Positions 1-11,310 of a stretch of DNA of 64,000 nt are shown piece by piece (the first letter of the stretch is position 1; each line of letters starts with the position of its first letter). A model generated the notes under the pieces. That model had not been told where the DNA came from and did no database searches. It saw nothing but the letters and a program-made list of their open reading frames with translations. The stretch covers positions 95,793,540-95,857,539 of the forward strand of contig OZ020269.1 in assembly GCA_963971225.1 (NCBI GenBank), written 5' to 3'. The DNA is from Melieria omissa. Taxonomy: Eukaryota; Arthropoda; Insecta; Diptera; Ulidiidae. A program made the translations under genes and the position numbers.

Positions 1-30
1 ATCAGCGATGCGATTCGATATTGGAGTACT

Positions 31-280
31 TACTAAAGTGGTCATAAGAACCCGTTACCTACCCGTTACTAGGGCCTACGGCAAAAGATCTCTCCAGGTA
101 CCTTCGCATAGCACGCGCCTTCTCTCATTGTTATCACCAAGAGATAATTGGGCGTCCCCAACTTGGCCCTTTCAACGGAAACACAATCTCCCTCTTCGTC
201 GTTAATCTCCAACCACCGCGTTGAACGCCTTTTTTGTCGAAGCTTCACTATCCATACAGGAGATATGGCCAAGCCAAACA
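31..280 (-). pseudogene. RTE retrotransposon 3' end, degenerate copy A
   Basis: The minus strand resembles the last ~80 codons and 3' tail of the intact RTE element at 39768-43023, including the basic Arg-rich and Trp-Arg-Arg-Arg stretches near the C-terminus. The 3' tail near 31-60 keeps the same order as the intact element (TTACT-like repeat, then a CCGTTA-rich stretch). Frame breaks and substitutions make it non-coding. It is 5'-truncated, as is usual for RTE copies. Confidence 0.7.
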
Positions 281-298
281 GTCGATAGCTTTTGATTC

Positions 299-468
299 GT
301 GCTCTCCTTCTCCAGTTGATCACACCAAGAGATGATAGGGCATTCTCAACTTGGTCCTTCCATCGGAGACACGGCCTACCTCTTCGCCGTCGAGCTCCAA
401 CTACCGCATCGAACACTTTCTTAGCTGGAACTTCATTATCCTCAAGGCTGACATGACCAAACCAGTCG
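299..468 (-). pseudogene. RTE retrotransposon C-terminal fragment, copy B
   Basis: A second partial copy of the same RTE segment directly follows copy A in the same orientation. Its minus-strand translation keeps the Arg-Gly-Arg-Pro-Cys-Leu-Arg-Trp-Lys-Asp-Gln-Val motif seen near the end of the intact RTE protein. It lacks the 3' tail, so it is either a partial tandem duplication or an insertion into an older copy. Confidence 0.7.
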
Positions 469-477
469 CATAATGTG

Positions 478-722
478 TATTTCAGGCAGAGGTATTTGCT
501 GCTAGGAAAGCAGTGGTGCTTGCTTGCAAAGCAACTACATGCATGGACATCCTGAGGGCAACTAAGGTTATTGTGTCCAACTGCATATCATCCAAACATG
601 TCCTGCAATATCGGACAGCAATGGAAAGGTCAGACGCAACCCAAATGCTTCTTATCTGTTGAGTTCCCGGGCATAAAGGCAAAGAGGGAAATGAGACTGT
701 GAACGCAGCCTTCCAACTGAGC
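478..722 (+). pseudogene. Non-LTR retrotransposon RNase H relic
   Basis: The plus strand reads Phe-Gln-Ala-Glu-Val-Phe-Ala-Ala, the usual helix after the first RNase H acidic residue in insect non-LTR elements. About 60 codons later comes a stop and then Val-Pro-Gly-His-Lys-Gly-Lys-Glu-Gly-Asn-Glu, the conserved C-terminal RNase H motif. A stop inside the conserved block shows it is dead. The exact clade cannot be told from this piece. Confidence 0.6.
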
Positions 723-874
723 AGATCATAAGGTTACTGATGCCACTTAGGACATTCTACAAAAACGGCATGAAAAGAAAGCCAGAGGTCAGTCCCTGCC
801 AAATCCCAGCGGCCTCTGTTCAAGAGGTTCCCCGTTCTGCTCTTTTACCGTGTCTTCGCTGCCCAGAGCGTTTC

Positions 875-960
875 ACCAGTTCGAGCTGGGAATCGAACCA
901 AGGGCCTCGGTATGAGAAGTCAGCGCGCTACCCGCTGGACTATCGAGGCCAGCCAACATG
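875..960 (-). repeat. tRNA-derived SINE head (family 1)
   Basis: On the minus strand a box-A-like TAGTCCAGCGGGTAGCGCGC is followed ~30 nt later by a box-B-like GGTTCGATTCC. The spacing is tRNA-like, but the acceptor ends do not pair, so it is not a functional tRNA. The head and its trailing CTGGTGAAAC are shared with the copy at 18706-18795, so this is a dispersed Pol III element. Confidence 0.55.
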
Positions 961-1439
961 TTTGTTAACTCAGAACTTCTCAGCTTCACACAAACCCCGC
1001 AAAAGGATGAGATCGTACTTTTTTTTAGTAGTCCTGATGTAGTCTTTCTGCAATCTAAGATAAGATACGACTGTTCCAGTTTCTAAAGGGGATCATGAGA
1101 ATATGGAACCTAGAAGTTCGATAGGCGATCCTATCCTCCATTCACAAACTATTTACTCTCAAATGACAAGTTCCCATCCACCGGTGCTCTACCGATCTAA
1201 GACAAGATTGTTCCAATCTCTAAAGTATTATAAGAAAGTGAAGCTTAGGACTTAGATAGGAGAGTTCATGTTGTTGTTAACTTTAATCAACATGCAACAA
1301 TCATTTTCCAAGTTTCACTCAGCGGTGTTCCACTGACTTTTCCTACGATATTTGTCATAATTATTCGTCTCTGGACTTTAATGTAGTGTGTCGTTTTAAT
1401 ATGCTAACAAACCTCTTTCTTTGCATTCGGGTAACAGTC
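961..1439. other. Intergenic, no gene seen
   Basis: There is no open frame with protein similarity. The stretch holds loosely repeated phrases about 110-120 bp apart (near 1060-1100 and 1195-1225, around a CTAAGATAAGATACGAC-like phrase). It looks like eroded transposon sequence. Confidence 0.3.
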
Positions 1440-1710
1440 TAGATAAAAAGAATAGCCGAGTCTAGTGCTTTTATCGCAGCTAATAGGTTGATAGTATGTA
1501 GGTAGAACCCCGTCTTATATGTAGGAGATGCCGATCAGTGCCATCCTACAAGTTCCCTGATCGCAAGCACTTCCGCCTGGAAGATACTTGTTTGGGTGTC
1601 TTATTGAGACGATAAACTTCAGTCGTCAAGAGAAGATTTCTGCCTCTACACCAAACTGCATCTTAGAACCATCGGTGTAGATTGCAGTATCGCAGTTGTG
1701 ATCACTGAAC
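1440..1710 (-). pseudogene. Non-LTR RNase H relic (TDGS motif)
   Basis: The minus strand near 1690-1660 reads Ile-Tyr-Thr-Asp-Gly-Ser-Lys-Met, the first catalytic-Asp motif of RNase H. After a frameshift comes Val-Phe-Gln-Ala-Glu-Val-Leu-Ala-Ile-Arg near 1590-1555, then Ala-Ala-Ile-Lys-Ala-Leu-Asp-Ser near 1460. The order is right for an RNase H domain, but frames are broken several times. This is a decayed copy. Confidence 0.6.
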
Positions 1711-2129
1711 TGCACAAACGTTGTGATTGAACTATCTTGTGAAGATTACAGAACCGTGATAGACGTATTAATGCACTACCCTCTTAAGTGCATAGGATAG
1801 CTTTGACGACAGATAGTGAAAGTTGCAGAATGTGCTAGACACATGAAGCTTCCAAGGCATTAGAGCATGTCGTCTGCCTTTGCCACGCTATCTCCCCAAA
1901 ACTTTTGGTAGTCTTGGTGGCTCTTAAGTTCACCAGACTAGATGACTATGCGAATTCTTGTCAAACTCAATAGGCCTGAAGCGTTTGCAAAAGTTGGCCC
2001 ATAGTTCGTGTATTTTTATTAATCACTACTGTAACTCAAAAACGATTCTACCGCTGGTATTTCTAAAGACCCAACACGAGCGAATTTTTACGATCATAGT
2101 TCCAATAGTAGCCGCAAATGAGCCATCGA

Positions 2130-3490
2130 AGCATTGATTACTGACTATCACAGCCACAAAAGTAGTTAGCTGCAAAAAGCAAAGAAAGCATTGCTCGATT
2201 ACCGTCTATCACAGTTCCAAAAGTAGCCGCAAAAGAGCCAAGGAAGCATTGCTTGGGTATCGACTATCGCAGCTCTAAAAGTAACCGTAAAAGAGCCATG
2301 GAAGCATTGATCGATTAACGACTATAACAGCTCCAAAAGTAGCCGCCAAACATCAAAGGGAGCATTGATCGACTACCAACTATCATAGCTTCAAAGAAAC
2401 ATCGCTTGACTACCGACTATCAAAGCTACCAAAGATACCAAAAGTATCCTCCAAAGAGTCATTGGAAGAATTGCACGACTACCCACAATCACAGCTCTAT
2501 AAGCAGCCGACAAAGAGCCAAGGAAGCATTGCTCGGCTACCGACTATCACAACTCCAAGGGAACATCGCTCGACTACCGGCTATCACAGTTCCAAAAGTA
2601 GTGGCCAAAGAGCCAAGGAAGTATTACTTGGGTACATGCTATCACGGATCTAAAATTAGCTGCAGAAGAGCCAAGGGTGCATTGCTCGGCTACCGACTAT
2701 TATAGCTCCAAAAGTAGCCGTAAAAGAGCCATGGAAGCATCTATCGACTACCGACTATCACAGCTTTAAAAGTAGCCGTAAAAGAGCCAAGGTAGCATTG
2801 CTCGGCTACCGACTATCACAGCTTCAAAAGTAGCCGACAAACAGCCAAGGGAGCATTGCTCGACTACCGACTATCACAGCTCCAAAAGTAGCCGTAAAAG
2901 AGCCAAAGTAGCATTGCTCGGCTACAGACTATCACAACTCCAAGGGAACATCGCTCGACTACCGGCTATCACAGTTCCAAAAGTGGTGGCCAAAGAGCCA
3001 AGGAAGTATTGCTTGGGCACATGCTATCACGGATCTAAAACTACCTGCAGAAGAGCCAAGGGAGCATCGCTCGACTACCGACTATCACAGCTGCAAAAGT
3101 AGCCGTAAAAGAGCCATGGAAGCATCGATCGACTACCGACTATCAAAGCTTCAAAAGTAGCCGACAAACAGCCAAGGGAGCATTGATCGACTACCGAATA
3201 TCACAGCTTCAAAAGTACCCATAAAAGAGCCAAAGGAGCATTGCTGGGCTAGCGACTATCACAGTTCCAAAAGTAGCCGTTAAAAAGCCATGGAAGTTTG
3301 CTCGGCTACCGGCTATCACAGCTCCAAGGGGAACATTGCTCGACTACCGACTATCACAGCTCCAAGGGAATATTGCTGGATTCTTGACTATCAAAGCTCC
3401 AAAAGTATCCTCCAAAGAGCCATGGGAGAACCAAAAGAGCCAAAAGTAACCGCAAAAAAATTAAGAGAGCATTGCTCGACTTGCAACTAC
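2130..3490. repeat. Degenerate ~58-bp satellite array
   Basis: About two dozen imperfect head-to-tail units of roughly 56-62 bp are built around GACTATCACAGCTCCAAAAG, then AGCCGTAAAAGAGCCAAGG, then GAGCATTGCTCGACTACC. A few shortened units of ~37 bp (for example near 2560-2600 and 2945-2980) carry a GGGAACATCGCTCGACTACC variant. Short open frames here are by-products of the repeat. Confidence 0.9.
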
Positions 3491-4420
3491 CGGGAGTCTC
3501 ATTTCAGAAACGAACGGTTACTGCTGAAAGCCATAGCCATTTTTTTCGTGTTGCTACCACGGTTTCGTAGCAGAGCCGTCTGCTTGCATTTCGTTTTTGT
3601 GCTTCTTCTCCGATACTGCCACTTTATTCTCGGTGGAAGTAGTCGGGTATTACAGCAGCAACTTATGTAGTTTTCTATCTTGTAGCCAGCAATTCAAACT
3701 CTAAAAACAATAAGAAGTTGATTTGGGGTTCTAAAAGAAAAGAAACATTACTTTCCTACCGTTTTGTGTTTTTCTCGCAACTGTATCTCTGCAAAATAAT
3801 CAATTGTCTTACATAACACTTAAAGTTTATGGAAGTTTTAAGTAATGTTGACAATTTGTTCAACATTTCCAACTTGCACCAAAACTGCCTATTAACACTT
3901 TGTCTTGCAACTTCCAAAACCAACAATGCGCAGCATTCCATTTGCACTGGCAGTGGCCCAACTGTGCCGACAGATAAATTTTCAGCCAGCAGGAACTCAA
4001 AATGGCTGCAGCTATTTAGAAATTTCAGCTATGTGTAATATTTTATTGAAAAATGGGCTGCAGCTATTCGCTGCTGGAAGAGGCCAAATCGAGCACAACC
4101 GAAGAGCTGAACCGTCTAACCAGCTGCCAGACAACAAAATACTGAGACAGTTGAAATGCAACTGAATATTGCATTAAGTAAACGACTGCCACTACGACAA
4201 CAACAACAACAATGAAGCACTTTGCCAAGGGATAAATTATAAATGAAAATGCCAATGCAACAGAAAATGCAAAATAAAAAAAAAAGATTTTAAATGAAAT
4301 TAAAGTGAAGACGAAGCAAGCAATTTGTGTTGCAAGGAAATGGCAATTTCAGTGCCAAAAGCAAAAATATTTAGTTTTAATTGTTGTTGCAGTGAAATGA
4401 AAAACGGTCTTTGGGATATG
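3491..4420. other. Intergenic, no gene seen
   Basis: This is AT-rich unique-looking sequence with a small (CAACAA)n tract at 4197-4212. No conserved protein, RNA or transposon end was recognised. Confidence 0.3.
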
Positions 4421-4675
4421 AAATTGCAAGGCAAATGAATTAACTGAGATTTAAGTTGAGAGAATCGAGAGTGGGTTGAGCTCAAAAGGGTTGGGTGGCC
4501 TTTATAGAAAATTCTTGTTTTTACAAGACGGAGATTAAATCTGCACGAAAATTGCAAGGCAAATTAATTAACTGATATTTATGTTAAACTCAAGAGTGGG
4601 TTGAGCTCAAAAGAGTTAGGTGGCCTTTATAGAAAATTCTGGTTTTTACAAAGCGGAGATTAAATCTGCTTGAAA
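4421..4675. repeat. Tandem duplication, two ~125-bp units
   Basis: Two adjacent copies share GAGTGGGTTGAGCTCAAAAG and GGTGGCCTTTATAGAAAATT, each followed by a GGAGATTAAATCTGC block. Only a few substitutions and short indels separate them, so the duplication is fairly recent. Confidence 0.8.
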
Positions 4676-5690
4676 AGTCGTTTTACATAAATCAGCGACC
4701 TTCTTTTTTAGTGCCTCATACGTTAATCATTGATTTCAACTCACTTCAGCAAATATTGAAACATAGATTAAGTCTTTTTACCACTTCGCACGAATCGGCT
4801 AATCCAATGCGTCTTTTACTATTTTATTTATCTTTGCAGATAAGAAAAACTTTGCTGAAGTAATGTTGTACGCAAACAAATGAGTGAGGTAAGTAAAGTC
4901 AACATGTAGCTGCCAATATTTGCACAGTTATAGCGCGTTTATCTACCATGACACACTCACACATACACATACACTTATCCTCACACACACACACGCATAC
5001 ACATGTACGCACGCTATCAATGACAGCTGAATAAATAACAATTCGATACGGATGCGCGTTTATGCTCTGCTTGCGCTGATTCTTTTTTTGTTTTTTTTTC
5101 GCCACACTGATTTGCCAAGCCAAACGAAAAAGCGATAAAACTGATAACGCATGAATGGGAAAAGTCATACAACAACGCACGCCGCAAAAACCGGAACAAC
5201 GGACCCGCATTTTCGCATAGTGTGCACAGACCACAAATCAAATGGCAACGGCAACGGCGGCGGGGCGGCATTGATTGGCAATTAAGCCACTGTGTAAATA
5301 ACCAGTAACGTCGTTCGTGCCGTCACTCCCCGGCCGGGCGAGAGTGAGTACAGCAAACAACAAAATTGACTGCAATCTGTGGGGCTGCGCGATAGAAATA
5401 TGCCGACTTACCGAGTCATAAATTATGAAACGACAATGGCGAAGTAAATAATTTCGGTTTTATTTCGCGTCAAGTGTGTGGCGAATATTGAACGAACGCT
5501 TAAAAGCCAAGAACGCATTACGCTGATAAGTTGAGATGAAAAGATTGGGGAATTAAAAAAAAACATTATCAAGTGTTTTGAGATATAAAATGGATTGTAT
5601 AAGTTTGATTGGTTAGGTGAGCATCGCTTAAGTGTGAGTTTTATTTAATATTTGATTACTGTTTTAAATTTCAAAAGGAAAGAAAGCTAA
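4676..5690. other. Intergenic with (CA)n microsatellite
   Basis: A (CA)-rich tract lies at about 4950-5005. The stretch near 5200-5420 is more GC-rich than its surroundings but has no recognisable coding exon. Nothing else was identified. Confidence 0.3.
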
Positions 5691-5860
5691 TAGGTACTTT
5701 AGAATACCAAATAAATTGTAAGAAATTGTTAGTTCCCGAAATGTCTTAGAAGATCCAAGAAAACTGAGATTAGTTAGTTAGTTACTTTAGACTATCTTAT
5801 AAATTGTAAGAAATTTTTAGTTCTTGAAATATCTTAGAAGATCCAGAAAACTGAGATTGA
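5690..5860. repeat. Tandem duplication, two ~85-bp units
   Basis: ACTTTAGAATACC... at 5696 recurs as ACTTTAGACTATC... at 5784. Both copies end in an AGATCCA(A)GAAAACTGAGATT block. Confidence 0.75.
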
Positions 5861-6004
5861 TGAATATTTTCCGAAATGACAAATTTTTCAACTATTTAAA
5901 ATGCTTTAGTTTCCATACAAGTGAACCTGGTTGGCTGTTATCAGTCTTTGCCTCTACCAGTCTTTTAAGAGTATCGAGATTTAAAATAAACTCTTCGATA
6001 TTAT

Positions 6005-6235
6005 ATTGAAGCTTCAAACTGTCCGGACTTAGACCGTCCAAACTGTCAAAGCGAGGTAGCAACGATTGCAATTGGTAAAACCACTTTGGCGCTATAACAC
6101 TTTTCGCATTAAAAATGTGTAATTATACATGAAGTCAACTGACAACTGTCAACTTCGGACTTGAAGTCTGGACAGTCCAAAATCCGGACATTCCGGATCA
6201 ATTGGACTGTCCAAACTTTAATTGAAGCTCTAATT
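6005..6235. repeat. Possible small palindromic element
   Basis: The left edge carries TTGAAGCTTCAAACTGTCC and the right edge carries GGACTGTCCAAACTTTAATT followed by GAAGCTC, giving imperfect inverted ends. Several GTCC/GGAC half-sites (GGACAGTCC, CCGGACATTCCGG) lie between. No clean target duplication was found, so the mobile origin is uncertain. Confidence 0.35.
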
Positions 6236-7239
6236 AAAAACACGTGAAAATTGAAAAAAATTAGAAAAAGAGCTTCAAAAATATCTTGTTTTCATCAGTT
6301 TGGGAATTAGGTACATGGCTTTTAAACTAAGGACCCAAGAAAAGGTTTTTAATCTATTTTATGCGCTTTTCGAAAATTATCAAATTATAGTCTTCAAAAT
6401 CAAAAGAAAAATATACAAAAACTGGTGTTAAAGAACGATTTTATAGATTTTTTTTTATTTTTTAAAATGCATTTTTGAAAGGCAAAAGTCTTAGCAGTAC
6501 AATGTCTGACCAATCTAACTATCCTTAAATTTCCATATCAAATCATATTACAAAATATGGGTACAACTTTAAAGATAATTTTTGTAATTTTTGCATTTGG
6601 TTGATTGATTGGTTGGTTAGTTCCAGTAGCGAGTTTTGTTACCACTATTTCCAGTATTATGGTATGATATGTGGTATGGTATATGGTATTCTTATCTGCC
6701 GTCTTCTGAATTATGTAGCCTCTATATCCAGTCCGACCATTTAAAGGCGAGTAGGGAGTTCACGGTGCACTCTATTCATTTTAACTTTAAAAAATATTTA
6801 AAGTCGTACAAGACTTTTCTTTAGAAAAGAAAAGCTAATAAGAACAAAGCGGCTTCAATTGAATCGTTGTGATTGCCTTTGACGGAATTTTTAGGATAAC
6901 TGGAACTCCTGGGACCTGAATTATTGATTTTCATTAATTTGATAAGTTCTCCGTTGTACCCGAAATACCATCTAATTCTACTACTGGACGAGAGTCCTAA
7001 AACATTTTATTTTATTGTAGCCTTGTAAAAGACATTTGGTCCCATTTCTTGGAAGTCTAGGCGCCTGAAATAAGAGCTTATTTGTCATCAATTTCATAAG
7101 CGTTACAATTCAGTTTCAATTCAAAGGAAACCCTTTCTATGAAAACCCTTCCTCTAAGGAAAAAACCTGACCTTAAAATTGATTTTACCCGGAAAAAAAT
7201 TGTATAATATTTTTATGAATGTAAAAGTAAGATTAATCA
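6236..7239. other. Intergenic, no gene seen
   Basis: AT-rich sequence with short GGTATG-type repeats near 6658-6690. No coding or RNA feature was recognised. Confidence 0.25.
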
Positions 7240-7354
7240 AAATTTAAACAAGACATTCAATATTGCATATTTGTTGGTTTTTTAAGGCCTTAAGAAGCTT
7301 AAAACTGCGGTTTTAAGAACCTAAAGTCGGTTTAATATTTTATAAATTTTAATA

Positions 7355-8086
7355 TCAGGTGTGATTCCGCCGTTTTTTTCCAAAATTAAAAGCTTTATTG
7401 CGAAAAAGTGCTTACAGATGTATTATTCAAAGTATTGTCCGTCGCTAGCGACAACTTTCTCCCATCTTTCCGGCAATTTTCGGATCCCGGCTCGAAAAAA
7501 GGAGTCCTCTTTTGACGCTATCCATGAAGCAATCCATTTTTCCAATTCTTCGAAGGATTGAAAATGTTGATCTGCCAGGCCGTGTGCCATCGAACGGAAT
7601 AGGTGGAAGTCAGAAGGGGCGACATCTGGGGAATACGGCGGGTGGGGCAAGACTTCCCATTTCAGCGTTTCCAGGTACTTTTTGACCACTTTTGCGACGT
7701 GAGGCCGAGCATTGTCGTGTTGGAGGATGACTTTGTCATGTCGCTCTTCCATTTTTAAAACGTTGAAACCACTCCCGACACGTTCTTTCACTCAGAGCAG
7801 CATCACCGTAAGTTTGTGAGAGCATTCGATGCGTTCAGCTTCATTTTTTTTCGAATTGTAACAGAAAAGTAAAACTTCCCGCAAATGGCGAGAATTGGGC
7901 ACATAAACGGACATTTTCGAGCGTGAATAATACGAAAACAAGAACAACTGTCACTGAAACGGCGATGACAATTCGTTAGGCACTGTCCACACTCACTTTA
8001 AAGGCATTACCATCTATGTATTTCAACCAGCCTCAGCCGGTACAGCCACCTATCGGAAAACGGCGGAAGCAAAGTTGTACACCTGA
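7355..8086 (-). mobile_element. Internally deleted mariner element, TA target site
   Basis: Both ends begin TCAGGTGT inward from a TA dinucleotide (TA at 7353-7354 and 8087-8088). The inner parts of both ends share a TTCCGCCGTTTT block. The left repeat has lost about 7-8 bp relative to the right one. The element is ~730 bp, against about 1.3 kb for a full mariner, so most of the N-terminal half of the transposase is gone. It cannot encode a working transposase but keeps both ends. Confidence 0.85.
7420..7791 (-). pseudogene. Mariner transposase C-terminal fragment
   Basis: About 120 codons are open. His-Asp-Asn-Ala-Arg-Pro-His carries the second catalytic Asp. Exactly 34 residues later, Ser-Pro-Asp-Val-Ala-Pro-Ser-Asp-Phe-His carries the third, which is the mariner D34D spacing. 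The C-terminus ends Tyr-Phe-Glu, as in many mariners. The helix-turn-helix region and first catalytic Asp are absent, and the frame opens at a non-ATG codon just after a stop. This is a truncated relic inside the element at 7355-8086. Confidence 0.9.
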
Positions 8087-8440
8087 TAGCTTTTTAAAAC
8101 TTTTCTCACAGTGCTTGAAATTCCACAAAAACTCGAGAAAATTACAAGAGGTCCTTGAAAACTTCAAACTTGTTGGCTTTTGAAAGAATGTTCCTAAGCT
8201 AAGTAGGAGATTTAGGAACCTTAAGTTGATTCTATCTTTTAGTAAACTTCATGAGCTGGTAAAAAAAATGCTCAAATTCAGCAAAATATGCTCCGAAATT
8301 TCATAAAGCGAAGGCTGGAACTTCTTAAGTAAAGTTCTTTGTAAAGTAAAATTACAAAATGTCCTTGAAAACTGCATATTTATTAGTTTTTGAACAACTA
8401 TATTTTCTAAACTAAAGAGGACATTTAAGAAGAACTGGTT

Positions 8441-10340
8441 TCATCTTGAAATACAATTTATGAGGTGTTTGAATTTTTCATAATGGAAGTATTCATATTC
8501 TGGAATTAAAAAATAAATACGTAGATCAGGTTGTGTAGTACTCAGACTCACGTTGATCACACAAAGTTGTTTGAAATCTTGTACCATGAAACGTTCCACA
8601 CGCGCCATCAATCGCCAACAAACTCCCTGCACCATAGTCCACAACCACTAAGAGATGAAAAATACGTTCAGTTATGGCGGCAAAAATGTTGAATTTTCAA
8701 TTTATTTATGTCAAATTTTCTAAAATGAATTTAAATGCAAAGTATTTTATTCAATTAAGTTCTTTATGTCACAAATTCCATTACATAAATTTGAAAAATT
8801 TTGTTTTGTTCCCAAAAATGCTCACAACACACAACAACACAACAGTTTTGTCAGAATTCAAGTCAATTGAAAATTTTATTTTTGCCATCGTCTGCATATT
8901 CAAACATATAATATCATTATTATTATTTTTTTCATTGTTGTTGTTGTTTTTATTGACATACCTTATCCAGAATATCGCAATGGGCCATATCGATAGCTTG
9001 TAGCCTTGTCAATATTGTTTGCGTAGTTGTTGTTGGCATTGTTGTTGTTATTGTTGTCAGTGTTGTCATTGTATCGCAGACAGAACAAGCTTTTATAGCT
9101 TGAAATCAACACACATCGATAACGGCCGCCAAGCAACCAGTTCAACTAGCCGAACAAATGCAAACTACACACACACACAGACACACATGCACACACAAAA
9201 ACGAACATCAAAACCGTCAAGCAACAAAGCGTATTAACAAAAAAAGCAAACAAAAAGTCATAACAAGTCACCACACACTGACTGCGCCGCCCTGCCTAAC
9301 ATACGCACTCACACACACACGGTCACACATAGATGTTTTCGTCGTTGTTAACGTTCTCGTCGCCATTGTGTGCTGTCGCAGTGGAATGGTCGACACGGCT
9401 CATTTTAGGACCAACAGACGACAGCAAAAATACCAAAAATAGCCCAAATTCAGAGCTCGTAAAGTGCGCCTACACTCGGGTCGCAAACAAAAAAACAAAA
9501 ACATATGAAAAATAGTGGTAATATGTAGCGGTTAGTGTTGTTGTCAGCGCTTTTCGGTTTCGGTCGAGGTTCAAGGCAAGATTTGGGTCAGTTGCGGTAG
9601 CCGAAGGCGTGTAACGGCGCGCGCCATTTAGATAATTTGGCCCATTTTCTTGGGTGGCGGCAGCGGCGGTTGCTTTGTTCTTCAAAATATATTGTGTTGT
9701 TGTTGTTGTGGTTGTTGTTACTGTTGTTGCTTTTTTGCATTATTGTGGTTTCAGGCAGTGGCGTTTTTATACCGTAAATGTATTTTTTTAATGTTTTTTG
9801 GAGGGTTTGGTCTCGGTTGGCATTCGGCTTTGATGTAAAACCTTATGTGGAATTGATATCCTTGATGGTGTCCCATTAAAATGTTGCCTTGCTCAGTGGA
9901 TATGGCATTTGTGTGCGATGGCTGCGTAACGGGCGCAACCTTTAATTAAGCGGATGGGGAATTTAATCAAAGGAAATGCCAGTTTATGGCAACGGCGAGC
10001 TGGTGCTATGGGCTGAAGTGCTGGGTGGCTATTGATAAAGTTGACGTAGGAACAGTTTTGAAAGGTAACAAATGTTGATTCCACAGCGAAATTATGGAAT
10101 GCGAACGTTTTTCTATTTAAAAATTATGGAATGCTGACGTTTTTCTATTTAAAAAATGTCAAAATTTTAGCTTTAATGCAAAGTGAGTTAAGTGCCTCAC
10201 GATTAACAAAATGGCCATCACTGCATTAGAGGATCATAATCAATCTAGCAGATTGCAGGGTATGGCATTCTTATCATTATTAATCTAGTGAAACCTTACT
10301 TGTTTGATCTCTTTCGATCTCTTTTTTGATCTGAGCCTTA
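8441..10340. other. Intergenic with CA and poly-purine tracts
   Basis: (CA)n-like tracts lie at 9163-9200 and around 9300-9330. (TTG)n runs lie at 8930-9070 and 9680-9730. Frames here are low complexity. No exon was recognised. Confidence 0.3.
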
Positions 10341-11310
10341 GTGAGTTAGTGGTTCTTTCTAGGTTTTAGGCCAAAAAATAATAATTGAAAATAATATATA
10401 ATAAAAAATAATAATAAAATAAATAATAAAATAAATAATAAAATAAATAATAAAATAATAATAAATAATAATTGAAAACCAATTATTTTAATTTTTTGTT
10501 TTCTAAATTTTTATCATCATTTTATAATGATAATGTTAAATAAAAAATGGTTTCAATATTTTCTAAATTTTTTTAAAGGACTATAAAAGTATAAAAAATA
10601 ATAAGTAACTAAAAATTATTATTTTTCTATATTTCCTAAATAATTTTAAACATAAAAAACAAATAACAAATTTTTATTTTAAACTTTTGGTGTCTGTTAT
10701 ATTTTCTATTTAATTTTTTCTCAAACATTTGTGTTTAGAAAAATAAAAAAAATATGTCCTTAATAATAACAAAAAAATAATAGAAAAACTTTTTTGTATC
10801 ATAATTTAAAAAATAATTTTTTTTTATAAAAAAAATATTTTTTATAAAAAAAATATGTTATAAAAAAAATATTTTTCATAAAATAATAATAATAATTTTT
10901 CATAAAATATTTTTTATCATTTATTTTTTTAATTATATAAGAATTTTTTCATATTATAGTTTTTTATAATTTAATTTTTAATTTAATAATTTTTTAAATT
11001 ATTTAGCTATTAATTTTCTATAAATAAAAAATAGAAAACAAAATATTTTTTTCAATTCCAACAGTTATTTTAACAAATTATTTTAGAAAAATGTTCACAA
11101 CAAATTTCTGTATTCTTTTAACAGGTTGTTTGTTTTTAAGTTTTTTATGGTTAAAATTTCAATAATTTTTAATTATTTTTAATAATTTTTATTCATTCAT
11201 AGAACCGTAATTTAAGAAAATTACTTAAACATTTTTTTTCCAATTTTTTCTTAAGACTAAAAATCATTGCTTTAGATTTGATTTTGTGATTTTGTTTTTT
11301 TAACTTAAAC
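10341..11310. repeat. Extreme AT-rich tract
   Basis: Nearly a kilobase is almost entirely A and T, with AATAAAATA-type runs at 10380-10460 and TTTTTATAAAAAAAATATT-like runs at 10810-10880. No gene is present. It could act as a matrix-attachment or replication-related region, but nothing in the sequence proves this. Confidence 0.7.

Larger units (their letters stand above)
7240..8440. repeat. Degenerate ~110-bp repeat units flanking a mariner
   Basis: A phrase with an ATATTTGTTGGTTTTT-like core and a TTAAG/CTAAG block occurs near 7250-7340, 8145-8240 and 8345-8440. Each copy is diverged. The mariner at 7355-8086 interrupts the series. Confidence 0.45.
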
